A stretch of 64,000 nucleotides of DNA from Erythrobacter neustonensis (GCF_001663175.1 NZ_CP016033.1:620001-684000); one strand, 5' to 3'. Positions 53,365-62,630 are shown, numbered from the stretch's first letter. The notes: generated by a model from the sequence alone, not told the origin. Numbers and translations: made by a program.

Positions 53365-54054
53365 ATGTCCTACGCTAGCCAACAACAAGGACTAACCGGG
53401 CCCAAGCTCGTGTCGCTGATCATCGCCATGTCGATCGTCGGCCTCGTGGGCACGGGCATGGTGCTGTTCCTTACAGTCGATGCCGTGAAGGAGATGGTCG
53501 AACGTGTGACGACCGTCGACGTCACAGAACCGCCGCCGCCGCCGGAAGAGCCGCCGCCGCCGCCTGAAGAAGTGCCGGAGACCACCTCGCCTCCGCCGCC
53601 CGTCACGCCGCCGCAGCAGCTCAACATCGCGCCCAACCCTCCGCCGGTCGAGACCCGTCAGGACATTCCGCCGGCCGTGCCGACGGATACGCGTCCGACG
53701 ACCGTTCCGACCGCCAACCCCGGACCGCCGACGCCGCCTGCGCCGAAGCCTCCGTCGAGGGCCCGCGGTGTCAAGACCAAGAACGAACGTAGCTGGTCTG
53801 CGCGCATTCAGGAGGATTACCCCCGCCGCGCCGCGCAGGAAGAAATCGAAGGGACCGTGGGCGTTCGCTGCACCGTCACCGCCGATGGCCGCGCCACGGG
53901 TTGTTCGGTCACCGCCTCCAGCGGTTCGGGCATTCTCGATGATGCCGCCACCAAGGCCGTCGAACGGTATGCCCGTTTCGACCCCGCGCTGAACGATGCT
54001 GGTGAACCCATCAGCGCCAGCTGGTCGACCCGCATTACCTACAAGCTGAACTGA
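53365..54054 (+). CDS. tonB: TonB energy transducer
   Basis: This 229-residue protein starts at ATG 53365 after GGAGAGAAAG. It has a single amino-terminal helix (LVSLIIAMSIVGLVGTGMVL), then a Pro-rich periplasmic spacer (about residues 50-130, with PPPPPEEPPPPPEE). The TonB carboxyl domain follows (about residues 145-229: DYPRRAAQEEIEGTVGVRCT and PISASWSTRITYKLN). It couples proton flow through ExbB/ExbD to outer-membrane receptors. It heads a tonB-exbB-exbD-exbD cluster. Confidence 0.93.
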   Translation: MSYASQQQGLTGPKLVSLIIAMSIVGLVGTGMVLFLTVDAVKEMVERVTTVDVTEPPPPPEEPPPPPEEVPETTSPPPPVTPPQQLNIAPNPPPVETRQDIPPAVPTDTRPTTVPTANPGPPTPPAPKPPSRARGVKTKNERSWSARIQEDYPRRAAQEEIEGTVGVRCTVTADGRATGCSVTASSGSGILDDAATKAVERYARFDPALNDAGEPISASWSTRITYKLN

Positions 54055-54115
54055 TCTAGCGGGCAGCCGGCGTACCGCCCTGTCACGGAACAACTTTTCA
54101 AAAGGACTACACGCA

Positions 54116-54901
54116 ATGAACCTCTATCTTCTCGCCGCAGCCGCTGGTGAAGCAGCGCCCGAAAGCCAGTTCGGCTTTGTGCAGGCCATGAAAGAAGGCG
54201 GCCCCGTCGCCTGGTCGATCCTTGCCATCATGATCATCATGTCGGTCGGTTCGTTCTACATCATGTTCACCAAGCTGTTCGAACAGAACAAGGTCATGAA
54301 GCAGTACAAGACCGTGCAGACCCAGTTCTGGCGCACCTCGAGCCTGCGTGAAGGCGCGACCAAGCTCGACAAGGACAGCCCGTGGCGCCAGCTCGCCGAC
54401 GACGCGGTCAAGGCGCAGGAAGACCACGGCAAGATGACCGACAGCCTCGAATCGCATGACTACATGCACGGTTCGCTGCAGCGTTCGGAAGATTCGATCA
54501 ACGCCGTGCTCGCGGGCGGTCTGCCGTTCCTCGCCACCGTCGGTGCGACCGCACCGTTCGTGGGTCTGCTCGGCACCGTGATCGGGATCTACCGCGCGCT
54601 GATCAACATCGGCATCGCCGGCAACGCCTCGATCGACAAGGTCGCCGGCCCCGTCGGTGAAGCGCTGATCATGACCGCGATCGGTCTGCTCGTCGCTGTG
54701 CCTGCGGTGTTCGCGTTCAACTGGCTCCAGGGCCGCAACCGCAAGATCGCCGCGATGCTCAACACCTTCTCGACCGATCTGCTCGCCTACATGAACTCGA
54801 ACGGCGCAGTGAAGCCCGCAGTGACCACCGGTGCTCCGGTTGCAGCCAAGCCCGCTGCCAAGCCGGTTGCGACCCCGGCCGCTCCGGCCCCGAAGGTCTG
54901 A
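54116..54901 (+). CDS. exbB: ExbB: MotA/TolQ/ExbB proton-channel protein
   Basis: This 261-residue inner-membrane protein has three helices: residues about 30-55, and two in the conserved domain (FLATVGATAPFVGLLGTVIG and EALIMTAIGLLVAVPAVFAF, about residues 135-205). These line the proton path with ExbD. The tail is Ala/Pro/Lys-rich. It is followed by a strong stem-loop before exbD, which may keep exbB mRNA more abundant than exbD mRNA, matching the 5:2 subunit ratio of the complex. Confidence 0.93.
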   Translation: MNLYLLAAAAGEAAPESQFGFVQAMKEGGPVAWSILAIMIIMSVGSFYIMFTKLFEQNKVMKQYKTVQTQFWRTSSLREGATKLDKDSPWRQLADDAVKAQEDHGKMTDSLESHDYMHGSLQRSEDSINAVLAGGLPFLATVGATAPFVGLLGTVIGIYRALINIGIAGNASIDKVAGPVGEALIMTAIGLLVAVPAVFAFNWLQGRNRKIAAMLNTFSTDLLAYMNSNGAVKPAVTTGAPVAAKPAAKPVATPAAPAPKV

Positions 54902-54919
54902 TCGTCATTGCCGCATGAT

Positions 54920-54947
54920 GGCAGGAGCGGGCTGTCCCGCTCCTGCC
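54920..54947 (+). other. Perfect stem-loop between exbB and exbD
   Basis: A perfect 12-bp stem (GGCAGGAGCGGG / CCCGCTCCTGCC) with a 4-base loop and no T-tract lies in the 128-base gap. It is best read as an mRNA-stabilising or processing hairpin. Confidence 0.75.
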
Positions 54948-55029
54948 AACTGCCCGGCAGGCCATCTTTCGGGAATGGCACCAAGGGCAGGTATTTCACG
55001 TCAAAGTTTTGACAGGCTAGGAATTCACA

Positions 55030-55560
55030 ATGGCGATTTCTACGGGAGGCGGGGTCGATACCCCCATGTCCGACATCAACACCACGCCGCTGGTGGACGT
55101 GATGCTGGTGCTCCTGATCATCTTCCTCATCGCGGTTCCGGTGGCGATCCAGACCATCGAAAAGCTGGAAATTCCGGTCTTCGAATCGGTCGAATCGAAG
55201 GACAAGGTTGAAAACCTGCTGCTGACCGTCAGCGCGACCGACGATGCCGGCCGTGCAGCGGGCGAGCCCGGCTATGCCGGTGCCTCGCGCAATGGCGAAT
55301 GCCGGATCTACTTCAACAACCTCACCCCGGTCGATTCGCAGGAACTTCAGGACCAGGCGTTCGAGCGGCTTGACGCCATCGTCAAGCGTGCCGGCGGTGC
55401 CGAAGCCCTGATGGAAAACCCCGACGAGATCCCGCAGGTCCACATTCGCGGCGACGTCAATGCGCCGTGGAAGTGCGTGGCCGGCGCGATCTTCCGTGTC
55501 CAGCTGGCAGGCTATCCGATTGTCGGGTTCATCTCGAACCCGGTCGATCCGGGCGCCTGA
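55030..55560 (+). CDS. exbD: ExbD (first copy)
   Basis: This 176-residue protein has one amino-terminal helix containing the key aspartate: SDINTTPLVDVMLVLLIIFL. A periplasmic domain follows, longer than in the two later copies, with an insertion that includes NGECRIYFNNLTPV and a second Cys near residue 155. It works with ExbB as the stator that energises TonB. Confidence 0.92.
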   Translation: MAISTGGGVDTPMSDINTTPLVDVMLVLLIIFLIAVPVAIQTIEKLEIPVFESVESKDKVENLLLTVSATDDAGRAAGEPGYAGASRNGECRIYFNNLTPVDSQELQDQAFERLDAIVKRAGGAEALMENPDEIPQVHIRGDVNAPWKCVAGAIFRVQLAGYPIVGFISNPVDPGA

Positions 55561-55591
55561 TCGCTCCAAGCTAACTTAAGGAGAAAACACG

Positions 55592-56020
55592 ATGGGTATG
55601 TCTGGAGGCAAGCTTGACGGCGAGCCGATGATGGACATGAACATGACTCCGCTGATCGACGTTCTGCTCGTTCTGCTGATCATGTTCATCATCACCATCC
55701 CGGTTGCCACGCACTCGGTCGATATCGACCTGCCGCAGCCGACCAATGCGCCGCCGCCGCTGGTCGAACCGACCAAGAACAAGCTGGTGCTGACCCCGCA
55801 GGACCAGATCCTGTGGAACGGCAATCCGATCGACGAAGGCCAGCTGGTTGCTGCCCTTCAGGCATCGACGCAGATGAACCCCGAGCCCGAACTGCAGTTC
55901 GAGCCCGAGGCTCAGGCCAGCTACGATCTCTCGGCCAAGGTTCTGCAGATCATCAAGAACTCGGGCGTCACGCGCTTCGGCTTCGTCGGCAACGACAAGT
56001 ACCGCGACTTCAGCAAGTAA
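55592..56020 (+). CDS. exbD: ExbD (second copy)
   Basis: This 142-residue protein has the transmembrane segment MNMTPLIDVLLVLLIMFIIT with the essential Asp, and a normal ExbD periplasmic domain ending VTRFGFVGNDKYRDFSK. It lies 31 bases after the first exbD. Two exbD genes after exbB are common in xanthomonads and sphingomonads. Confidence 0.93.
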   Translation: MGMSGGKLDGEPMMDMNMTPLIDVLLVLLIMFIITIPVATHSVDIDLPQPTNAPPPLVEPTKNKLVLTPQDQILWNGNPIDEGQLVAALQASTQMNPEPELQFEPEAQASYDLSAKVLQIIKNSGVTRFGFVGNDKYRDFSK

Positions 56021-56042
56021 GCTGTCGATCAGACGGCTAACG

Positions 56043-56081
56043 CAAAAAGGGGCGCTGCGAGCAATCGCGGCGCCCTTTTTC
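56043..56081 (+). terminator. Terminator after the second exbD
   Basis: A GC-rich stem around GGGGCGCTGCGA and TCGCGGCGCCC with a GCAA loop, flanked by A5 and T5 runs, ends the tonB-exbBDD transcript. The A/T flanks make it potentially bidirectional. Confidence 0.88.
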
Positions 56082-56235
56082 GTGGGCCCGGCAAGGCCCC
56101 CCCCAATCGGTTTCAGCGACAATACCGGTACGCGTTAGGCAACCTCTTCTTTTCCTGATATTCTTTACCCCGTCAGAGCGGCCACCATCGGGCCTGTTCG
56201 GGTGAGGGCCGCGCTGCTGCAAGAGGAGAGAGCCG

Positions 56236-56670
56236 ATGCCCTATGCCGTGCGCCGCCCCAATCTCTACGCCCGCCGCCCGCAGCCGATCGGCACGATCAA
56301 CGTGACCCCGTTCATCGATGTCCTGCTCGTGCTGCTAATCATGCTGATCCTTGCCATCCCCGCGCCGGTAAACGTCACCGAAGTCGACATCGGCGGGACC
56401 AGCACGCCGCGCTACCCCGTGCTTGAAACCAACGCATTGACGATTGATGGCAACGACCGGATCGCGTGGAATGGGCAGCGTGTGTCGACCTCCGAACTGC
56501 GCGCCCAGATCGCCGCGGCAAGCGCCCTTCGCGTCCAGCCCCTGCTCCGCTTCGAAGCCGATGCGCGCGCAAGCTACGAAACTGCAGCCCGCACGATCGC
56601 GCTGATCCGCGAGGAAGGCGCCGACAGTTTCCGGTTCGTCGGCAATGAGAAATTCCGCGACTTCGACTGA
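56236..56670 (+). CDS. exbD: ExbD (third, separate copy)
   Basis: This 144-residue protein carries INVTPFIDVLLVLLIMLILA with the conserved Asp and ends DSFRFVGNEKFRDFD, close to the second copy. It lies beyond a terminator, so it needs its own promoter. Its helix lead (PYAVRRPNLYARRPQPIG) is unusually basic. It may exchange with the other ExbD copies or serve another ExbB. Confidence 0.9.
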   Translation: MPYAVRRPNLYARRPQPIGTINVTPFIDVLLVLLIMLILAIPAPVNVTEVDIGGTSTPRYPVLETNALTIDGNDRIAWNGQRVSTSELRAQIAAASALRVQPLLRFEADARASYETAARTIALIREEGADSFRFVGNEKFRDFD

Positions 56671-56694
56671 TCTTGCGCGGCCCTGAGAGAGGCG

Positions 56695-59184
56695 TCAGTC
56701 TCCCTCAGGCGGCTCGTCAGGCCGCATCGCGGCGGCGATCAGACCCTCGGCCTCGAGCAGCAGTTCGTCGTCCATCGCGCCCTGCGGCACCGCCTCGCGG
56801 CCGATCATGGTCATCACCGGGACGGCGAGCGGGGAAACGCGTTCGAGCTCGACATGGACCAGTTCGCGGGTCGAGCGTTCGAGCAGATCGGCCAGCCGCC
56901 CCACATCGGTCATCCGCGCGCGCGCATCGGCCCAGGCGGCCTCGATCAGGACATGGTCGGGCTCGTATTTCCGCAACACGTCGTAGATCAGGTCGGTCGA
57001 GAAGGTGACCTGCTTGCCGGTCTTCTTCTGCCCGGGATGCTGGCGTTCGACGAGGCCCGAGATCACCGCGACTTCGCGGAATGCGCGGCGCAAAAGGTGG
57101 CTTTCGGTGACCCATTCGACGAATTCGCCGGTGAGGATATCGGGTGACAGCAGCGGCGCAGGGTTGGTGACCGGTTTCAGGCCCCATACCGCGAGGCAAT
57201 AATCATTGGCGACGAACCCACCGGGGAGCAGCCCACGATCCTCCATCCGCCGCGTGATCAGCATGCCGAGGCTCTGGTTCGCGTTCCAGCCTTCAAAGGT
57301 GTAATAGGTGGTGTAATGCTTGCCGCCGTGGGGGAAGCTTTCGACCAGCAATTCGCCCGGCGCGGGCAGGCGGCTGCGATAGTCCTGCATTTCCAGCCAT
57401 TCGCGCACATCGTCGGGAAAGCGGCTCCAGCCCGCGCGGTCGGACAGCATTTCCTGCACGCGGGTCGACAGATGCGTGGTCAGCGGCATGCGCAGCCCGC
57501 CATAGGTCGGGATGCTCGCCGATGATTTCGCGGCGCGCACGGTGAGGTCCATGTCCTTGACACCTTCGACCTCGAGGCTGAGCCCGGCAAAGAAGAAGGT
57601 GTCGCCCGGCGAAAGCTGCGCGGCAAAACGTTCCTCGACCTTGCCGAGGCTGCGCCCGTTCTTGAAGCGCACATTGAGCATTTCGGCATCGATGATGATG
57701 CCCGCATTCATCCGGTGGCGCTGCGCCTGATTGGGGTGTGACAGGCGCCATACGCCGTCCTTCCCCCGCACGATCCGCTGGAACCGGTCATAGGCCTTGA
57801 GCGCATAGCCGCCATTCGACACGAAGCTCAGCACGCGGCCGAAGGTTTCGGCGTCGACCCAGCTATAGGCCAGCGCGCTGCGCACCTCGGCGAGCAGCGC
57901 GTCCTCGTGGAAGGGCGCGGCGCAGGCGCAGGCCATCACGTGCTGCGCGAGCACATCGAGACTGCCGGGACGAAACGCTTCGCCGTCGCGCTGGCCCTCG
58001 TCGACCGCGTCCTTGGCGGCCATCGCCTCCAGAAATTCGAAGCGGTTGCCGGGCACCAGCACCGCACGGCTGGACACATCGAGCCGGTGGCCCGCGCGCC
58101 CGATGCGTTGCAACAGCCGCGATGAGCCCTTGGGCGCGCCCATCTGGACGACGAGGTCGATATCGCCCCAGTCGATCCCCAAGTCGAGGCTGGCGGTGCA
58201 CACCAGCGCGCGCAACTCGCCGCGCGCCATCGCTTCTTCGACCTTTCGGCGTGCTTCGGTCGAGAGGCTGCCGTGGTGGATGCCGATCGGCAGATTGTCG
58301 TCATTGGCTTCCCACAGGCACTGGAAGATGAATTCGGCCAGAAACCGCGTGTTGGTGAAGACCAGCGTGGTGCGGTTCGCCTTGATAGCCTCCATCAGCT
58401 GCGGCACCGCCCAGCGCCCCGCGTGCCCGCCCCAGGGAATGCGCTCTTCCTTGGGCAGCAGGATCTCGACCTCGGGCTCCGCACCCTCTTCGCCCAGCAC
58501 CAGCGCGGCGGCCGAAATCTCGCCGTCCTCGCCGCTTTGCGGGGCGAGCCATTCCTGAAAGTCGCGCGGGTTGGCGAGCGTCGCCGACAGCGCGGCCCGC
58601 TGCGCCTGCGGGGCGAGCGCGTGCAGCCGGGCGAGGCTGAGCGCGAGCAGATCGCCGCGCTTGTCGGTGGCAAAGGCGTGCACCTCGTCGATCACGACGC
58701 GTTTCAGCCCCGCAAACAGGTCCGCGCTTTCGGGATAGGACAGCAGCAGCGACAGGCTTTCGGGCGTGGTCAGCAGGACATGCGGGGGGCGTTCACGCTG
58801 CCGCTTCTTGCGATCGGACGGGGTATCGCCGCTACGCGTTTCGACGCGGAGGGGCAGGCCCATCTCCTCGATCGGGGTGATAAGGTTGCGCTTCACATCC
58901 TGCGCCAGCGCCTTCAGCGGCGAGACGTAGAGCGTGTGCAGGCCATCGGCAGGCAGGGCCTCGCCCGCAAAATCGCACAGGGTCGGCAGGAACCCGGCCA
59001 GCGTCTTGCCCGCGCCGGTATCGGCGACCAGCAGCGCATCGCGCCCTGCGCGCGCCTGTTCGAGCATCTCCCACTGGTGCCGCCGCACCCGCCAGCCGCG
59101 CTGCGCAAACCATGCGGCGATGACCGGCGGCAGATCGGGCAAGGTGGGATCGGACGCGCTCACGCGCTGCATGTGGAGGCTCAC
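56695..59184 (-). CDS. Lhr-like DEXH helicase (ligase-associated DNA damage response type)
   Basis: This 829-residue superfamily 2 helicase has Walker A ADTGAGKT (residues 54-61), DEVH (166-169) and ASLDLGIDWGDIDLVVQMGA for the second RecA domain. Its length and the short Lhr-type carboxyl region fit the ligase-associated DEXH helicase family that usually sits with an ATP-dependent ligase, an exonuclease-like protein and a phosphoesterase. None of these is seen here. It closes a minus-strand run after the J-like protein gene with a 25-base gap. A start at MQRVSAS (four codons later) is equally possible. Confidence 0.88.
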   Translation of the reverse strand: MSLHMQRVSASDPTLPDLPPVIAAWFAQRGWRVRRHQWEMLEQARAGRDALLVADTGAGKTLAGFLPTLCDFAGEALPADGLHTLYVSPLKALAQDVKRNLITPIEEMGLPLRVETRSGDTPSDRKKRQRERPPHVLLTTPESLSLLLSYPESADLFAGLKRVVIDEVHAFATDKRGDLLALSLARLHALAPQAQRAALSATLANPRDFQEWLAPQSGEDGEISAAALVLGEEGAEPEVEILLPKEERIPWGGHAGRWAVPQLMEAIKANRTTLVFTNTRFLAEFIFQCLWEANDDNLPIGIHHGSLSTEARRKVEEAMARGELRALVCTASLDLGIDWGDIDLVVQMGAPKGSSRLLQRIGRAGHRLDVSSRAVLVPGNRFEFLEAMAAKDAVDEGQRDGEAFRPGSLDVLAQHVMACACAAPFHEDALLAEVRSALAYSWVDAETFGRVLSFVSNGGYALKAYDRFQRIVRGKDGVWRLSHPNQAQRHRMNAGIIIDAEMLNVRFKNGRSLGKVEERFAAQLSPGDTFFFAGLSLEVEGVKDMDLTVRAAKSSASIPTYGGLRMPLTTHLSTRVQEMLSDRAGWSRFPDDVREWLEMQDYRSRLPAPGELLVESFPHGGKHYTTYYTFEGWNANQSLGMLITRRMEDRGLLPGGFVANDYCLAVWGLKPVTNPAPLLSPDILTGEFVEWVTESHLLRRAFREVAVISGLVERQHPGQKKTGKQVTFSTDLIYDVLRKYEPDHVLIEAAWADARARMTDVGRLADLLERSTRELVHVELERVSPLAVPVMTMIGREAVPQGAMDDELLLEAEGLIAAAMRPDEPPEGD

Positions 59185-59209
59185 CCGCAGGTGTGCAAGG
59201 CGCGGGGGA

Positions 59210-60895
59210 TCAGATGCCCTTCAGCACCTCGGCCGGCACCCGCGACGGCGCGGCCAGCACGGCATCGAGTAGCGCGATCTCGACCGTGCAGCGGTCCTGA
59301 TTATCGGGATCGCCGAGGGCCGCGACCAGCCGCTTTTCGGAAAGGCGGCTGCGCTTAAGGACATCCTCCACCAGCCAGCCGGGGATCGCATAACGCACCT
59401 CGCCGCCCTTGGCCTCGTGACCCAGCACCTTGGCGTTCAGCAATTGCTGCAGCAAGGTGTGTTCACGGCGTTGTTCTTCGGCGGTCAGGCCCAGATCGAG
59501 ATCGCGCAAGCCCCCGCGCGCCACACGCGAGCAGGTTTCAGGCGATTGGCGCTGCGCAGCCCTAAGCCACAGCGCCTTCAAACCGGCACGCGCGATCAGC
59601 GCATCCCCGCGCGCGACCTCGCGTGCGCCAAGCGCCTGCAAGCGGACGTAGTTGACCGGCGACAGGAAACGGTTGTCAGGTAGGCCCAGCAGCGGCTGCA
59701 GCCGATCGGCAAAGACCTTGTCCGCAGCCTCCAGCGCGGCAAGATCCATGCCCTGACCGAAGATTGCGGCAACACGCGTATCGAGCTCTGCCGCGCTCGG
59801 CCCCTGTTCGATCGCGGGCACGGCCTGATCGACGGCATCCTTTTCGTCGATGAAGCCGAGGCACCCGCGCACCACCAGAAGGATCACGAAGGCCGCCAAC
59901 AACACCCGGCTGACCGCCCGGCCAGCCCCGTTCTCGCCGCGCGCCAGCCCTTCCCACGATGCGACACGTTCGGGATCGAGATAGCTTTCGAGTTCGGGGT
60001 AACGCTGGCGGATGCCGGTCAGCAGCTTGTGCACTTCCAGCCGCTTGACCCGCAGCCGGTCGATCAGCCGCGCGGGCCCGGGCCGCGACAATTCGGTCCA
60101 TGCCCGGTTGAGCGGGTGCGCGGGCATCTGCACCTTCTCGTAAAAGCGCATCCCCTTGATCCGGTCGTTGAGGAAGCGCAGCGCATAGCGCTCCTCGAGC
60201 GCGCCGGCCTCGTCCAGCCAGCCGAACGCGGTGCTGGCCGGTTCGACGAAGGGGGCGGAGCGCGGCCAGGTGCTCGCGAACAGATCGGCCAGCCCCGTGT
60301 CGAGTGCGTCGTGTTCGGCAAGGTCCGCTTCTTCGGCGCGCGCGATCAGCGTGTCCACCGCGGCGAGGCCCTCGCCAAGTTCGGCGTGGGTCACGGCGTC
60401 CTCGCTCGGCTGGCCGCCGGGGTAGAGCACTGCGAGCAGCCGGCCCCATGCCGCCTTTGCAGCGGCCTGCGCTTCGCTTTCCTGCTGCGCGCTCGCTCCG
60501 CCGTGCGACCAGCGGGTCAGCGGATCGGGATGCTGAGCGGACGGGCTGTCGTCCCAATAGTCGTCATCGTCCCAGTCGTCGTCCTGCCAGTCCTCTCCGG
60601 GCGGATCACCCGGCAAGGCGCGATCGGCGTCCTGCGCATCATCCGGCAGCGCAATGTCGTCGCCAGCCCCCTCAGCGCTGTCCGTCGCCGGAGGCACGGC
60701 GCGCAGGCTGACAGGCTCGCCCTGCCCCGCCTGCCACAGCGCGGCATCGCGCGCACGGCGAAGCTCGGCATAGCCCGCGATATCGTCGTCGAGATTGGTC
60801 GCGCGCAGGATATCGGCATAGGCCTTGCGGATTGCGGCCTTATCGCTGGTCGGGTCGATCCCGAGGCGATCCCACGGGAAGGCGCGGCGGGTCAT
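59210..60895 (-). CDS. DjlB/DjlC-like J protein without HPD motif, partner candidate of HscC
   Basis: This 561-residue protein starts MTRRAFPWDRLGIDPTSDKA. Its first 60 residues follow the J-domain helix pattern (IRKAYADILRATNLDDDIAG, then YAELRRARDAALWQ), but the HPD tripeptide is absent. An acidic low-complexity segment (about residues 65-125) and a helical region follow, then one membrane helix (SRVLLAAFVILLVVRGCLGF) and a periplasmic carboxyl part. E. coli pairs HscC with the membrane J proteins DjlB/DjlC; the 10-base gap to hscC here suggests the same pairing. Without HPD, classical ATPase stimulation is doubtful. Confidence 0.75.
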   Translation of the reverse strand: MTRRAFPWDRLGIDPTSDKAAIRKAYADILRATNLDDDIAGYAELRRARDAALWQAGQGEPVSLRAVPPATDSAEGAGDDIALPDDAQDADRALPGDPPGEDWQDDDWDDDDYWDDSPSAQHPDPLTRWSHGGASAQQESEAQAAAKAAWGRLLAVLYPGGQPSEDAVTHAELGEGLAAVDTLIARAEEADLAEHDALDTGLADLFASTWPRSAPFVEPASTAFGWLDEAGALEERYALRFLNDRIKGMRFYEKVQMPAHPLNRAWTELSRPGPARLIDRLRVKRLEVHKLLTGIRQRYPELESYLDPERVASWEGLARGENGAGRAVSRVLLAAFVILLVVRGCLGFIDEKDAVDQAVPAIEQGPSAAELDTRVAAIFGQGMDLAALEAADKVFADRLQPLLGLPDNRFLSPVNYVRLQALGAREVARGDALIARAGLKALWLRAAQRQSPETCSRVARGGLRDLDLGLTAEEQRREHTLLQQLLNAKVLGHEAKGGEVRYAIPGWLVEDVLKRSRLSEKRLVAALGDPDNQDRCTVEIALLDAVLAAPSRVPAEVLKGI

Positions 60896-60905
60896 GAGCG
60901 CGGCA

Positions 60906-62630
60906 TCACAGCGGGGAGGCGCTGTCGATCTCGTCGAGCAATTGCCCGAGCGCCTCGCGCGCATCGGCAATGATGCGCGGGTCCTGCTTGTCGAGCGCGC
61001 CCTGGAACTCGGTCAGGCTATGACCGATGAGGTCCCGGATATGGCCGGTGAAGCCTTCATAGGCGCGTTCGCCGCGTGCCAGCATCGCGACGTTCTCGGC
61101 CTCGTCGCGCGGGTGCACCTTCAGCTTCTCGAGCGCCTTGCGCCGCGCGTCGACATCCTTCTGGCTGCGGCGGTCGTCCTCGTCGACGATCACGAGGTTG
61201 CGGGTCAGCCCGGTTTCGGGAACCGCGACATCGACATCGAGCAGCCCGCTGGTGTCGTAGGTGAAGCGCACATCGACCGACACTTCGCCCGCGGGGCGCG
61301 GCGGGACGGGGATCGTCAACTCGCCCAGCTTGACGTTCTTCTTCACGTCGCGCGCTTCGCCTTGGTAGATCGCGAAGGTGACCTGTTTCTGGTTGTCGCC
61401 CAGCGTCCAGAACCGCTCCATCCGGCTGACGGGCACGGGGGTGTTGCGTTCGATGATGGGGGCAAAGATATCGTCGTGATAGCGCCCTTGCGCATCGCGC
61501 GTCGCGGTGTTCACGCCAAGCGTGAAGGGCGCGACGTCGGTGATGCGGATTTCCTCCAGCCCCTCCCCGCCCGACAAGAGCCCGGCCTGGATTGCCGCGC
61601 CCAGCGCGACCGCATGATCGGGGTGGACAGTGGAATTGGGAAAGCGCCCGAACATCCGGGTCAGCGCCTTGCGCACCACCGGCATCCGCGTCGCGCCGCC
61701 CACCAGCACGATGTCCGACAGGCTTTTGGCATCGATATGGCAATCGCGCAAAGCCCGGATCACCGGATCGCGCAGCCGCTTGCCGAGGCCTGCTGCGGCC
61801 TCTTCGAATGCCTCGGCCGAAACGCGCACGCTGATCGGTGTGCCACCCGCCACCACATTGAAATCGGCCTCTTCCGAGGTGGTGAGCGCGCGCCGCGTGC
61901 GCTCGGCCGCAAGATTGAGCAGCGCGCGGCGGCTGTCGGTGCGCAAGGCATCGAGCGCCGCGGCGGCTTTCTCCCTGAGCAGCGGCTCGACCAGCCGGAC
62001 CAATGCCTCGTCGAAATCGTCACCGCCCAGCCGGTTGTCCCCCGCCGAGGCGCGAACCTCGACGATCCCGTCGAACATCTCGACGATCGAGACATCGAAG
62101 GTGCCCCCGCCAAGGTCGAACACCAGAAACGGTTCGCGGTCGCCGCGATCGGCAAGCCCGAAGGCGAGTGCGGCGGCGGTGGGCTCGTTGATCAGCCGGC
62201 GCACCTCGAGCCCGGCGATCTCGCCCGCACGGCGCGTGGCGCGGCGCTGGCGTTCGTTGAAATAGGCCGGGACCGTGATCACCGCCTCGGTCGGCCGGTC
62301 GCCGGTCGCAGCCTCGACATCGTCGGCAAGGCTGCGCAGCACCATCGCCGAAAGGTCTTCGGGGCCAAGCGTCCGCCCCGCCAGTGTCACCGTGCTGGCC
62401 GTGCCCATCATCCGTTTAAAGCTGGTGACGGTGTCGGCGGGATGGGTCGCCATCCGGTCGAGCGCGGCCTCCCCCACCCAGGTCTGCCCGCCCTTGTCGA
62501 TGCTGACCGCGGACGGCGTCAGCTCCTTGCCGAGCGCATTGGGGACAAGTTGCGCGGCACCATCGCCCCACAGCGCAACCGCGCTGTTGGTGGTGCCAAG
62601 ATCAATTCCGACAAGCATGCGCGAAACCAT
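60906..62630 (-). CDS. hscC: HscC-type Hsp70 chaperone
   Basis: This 574-residue Hsp70 is about 60 residues shorter than DnaK and matches HscC in length and sequence. The ATPase domain has GIDLGTTNS (residues 8-16), VPAYFNERQRRATRRAGEIA, FDLGGGTFDVSIVEMF and IVLVGGATRMPVVRKAL. The substrate domain includes FTLGVNTATRDAQGRY, followed by a short helical lid. HscC is a specialised Hsp70 with few clients known. It is followed by a J-like membrane protein gene and preceded by the phosphohexomutase gene (47-base gap). The true start could be the fifth codon. Confidence 0.88.
   Translation of the reverse strand: MVSRMLVGIDLGTTNSAVALWGDGAAQLVPNALGKELTPSAVSIDKGGQTWVGEAALDRMATHPADTVTSFKRMMGTASTVTLAGRTLGPEDLSAMVLRSLADDVEAATGDRPTEAVITVPAYFNERQRRATRRAGEIAGLEVRRLINEPTAAALAFGLADRGDREPFLVFDLGGGTFDVSIVEMFDGIVEVRASAGDNRLGGDDFDEALVRLVEPLLREKAAAALDALRTDSRRALLNLAAERTRRALTTSEEADFNVVAGGTPISVRVSAEAFEEAAAGLGKRLRDPVIRALRDCHIDAKSLSDIVLVGGATRMPVVRKALTRMFGRFPNSTVHPDHAVALGAAIQAGLLSGGEGLEEIRITDVAPFTLGVNTATRDAQGRYHDDIFAPIIERNTPVPVSRMERFWTLGDNQKQVTFAIYQGEARDVKKNVKLGELTIPVPPRPAGEVSVDVRFTYDTSGLLDVDVAVPETGLTRNLVIVDEDDRRSQKDVDARRKALEKLKVHPRDEAENVAMLARGERAYEGFTGHIRDLIGHSLTEFQGALDKQDPRIIADAREALGQLLDEIDSASPL

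Noticed and set aside
54920..54947. Transcription terminator between exbB and exbD
   Set aside because: The stem is strong but no T-tract follows, and exbD belongs to the same functional unit.
54994..55010. Further parS-like site (TTTCACGTCAAAG) before exbD
   Set aside because: Only the left half matches; the right half lacks the palindrome, so ParB binding is unlikely.
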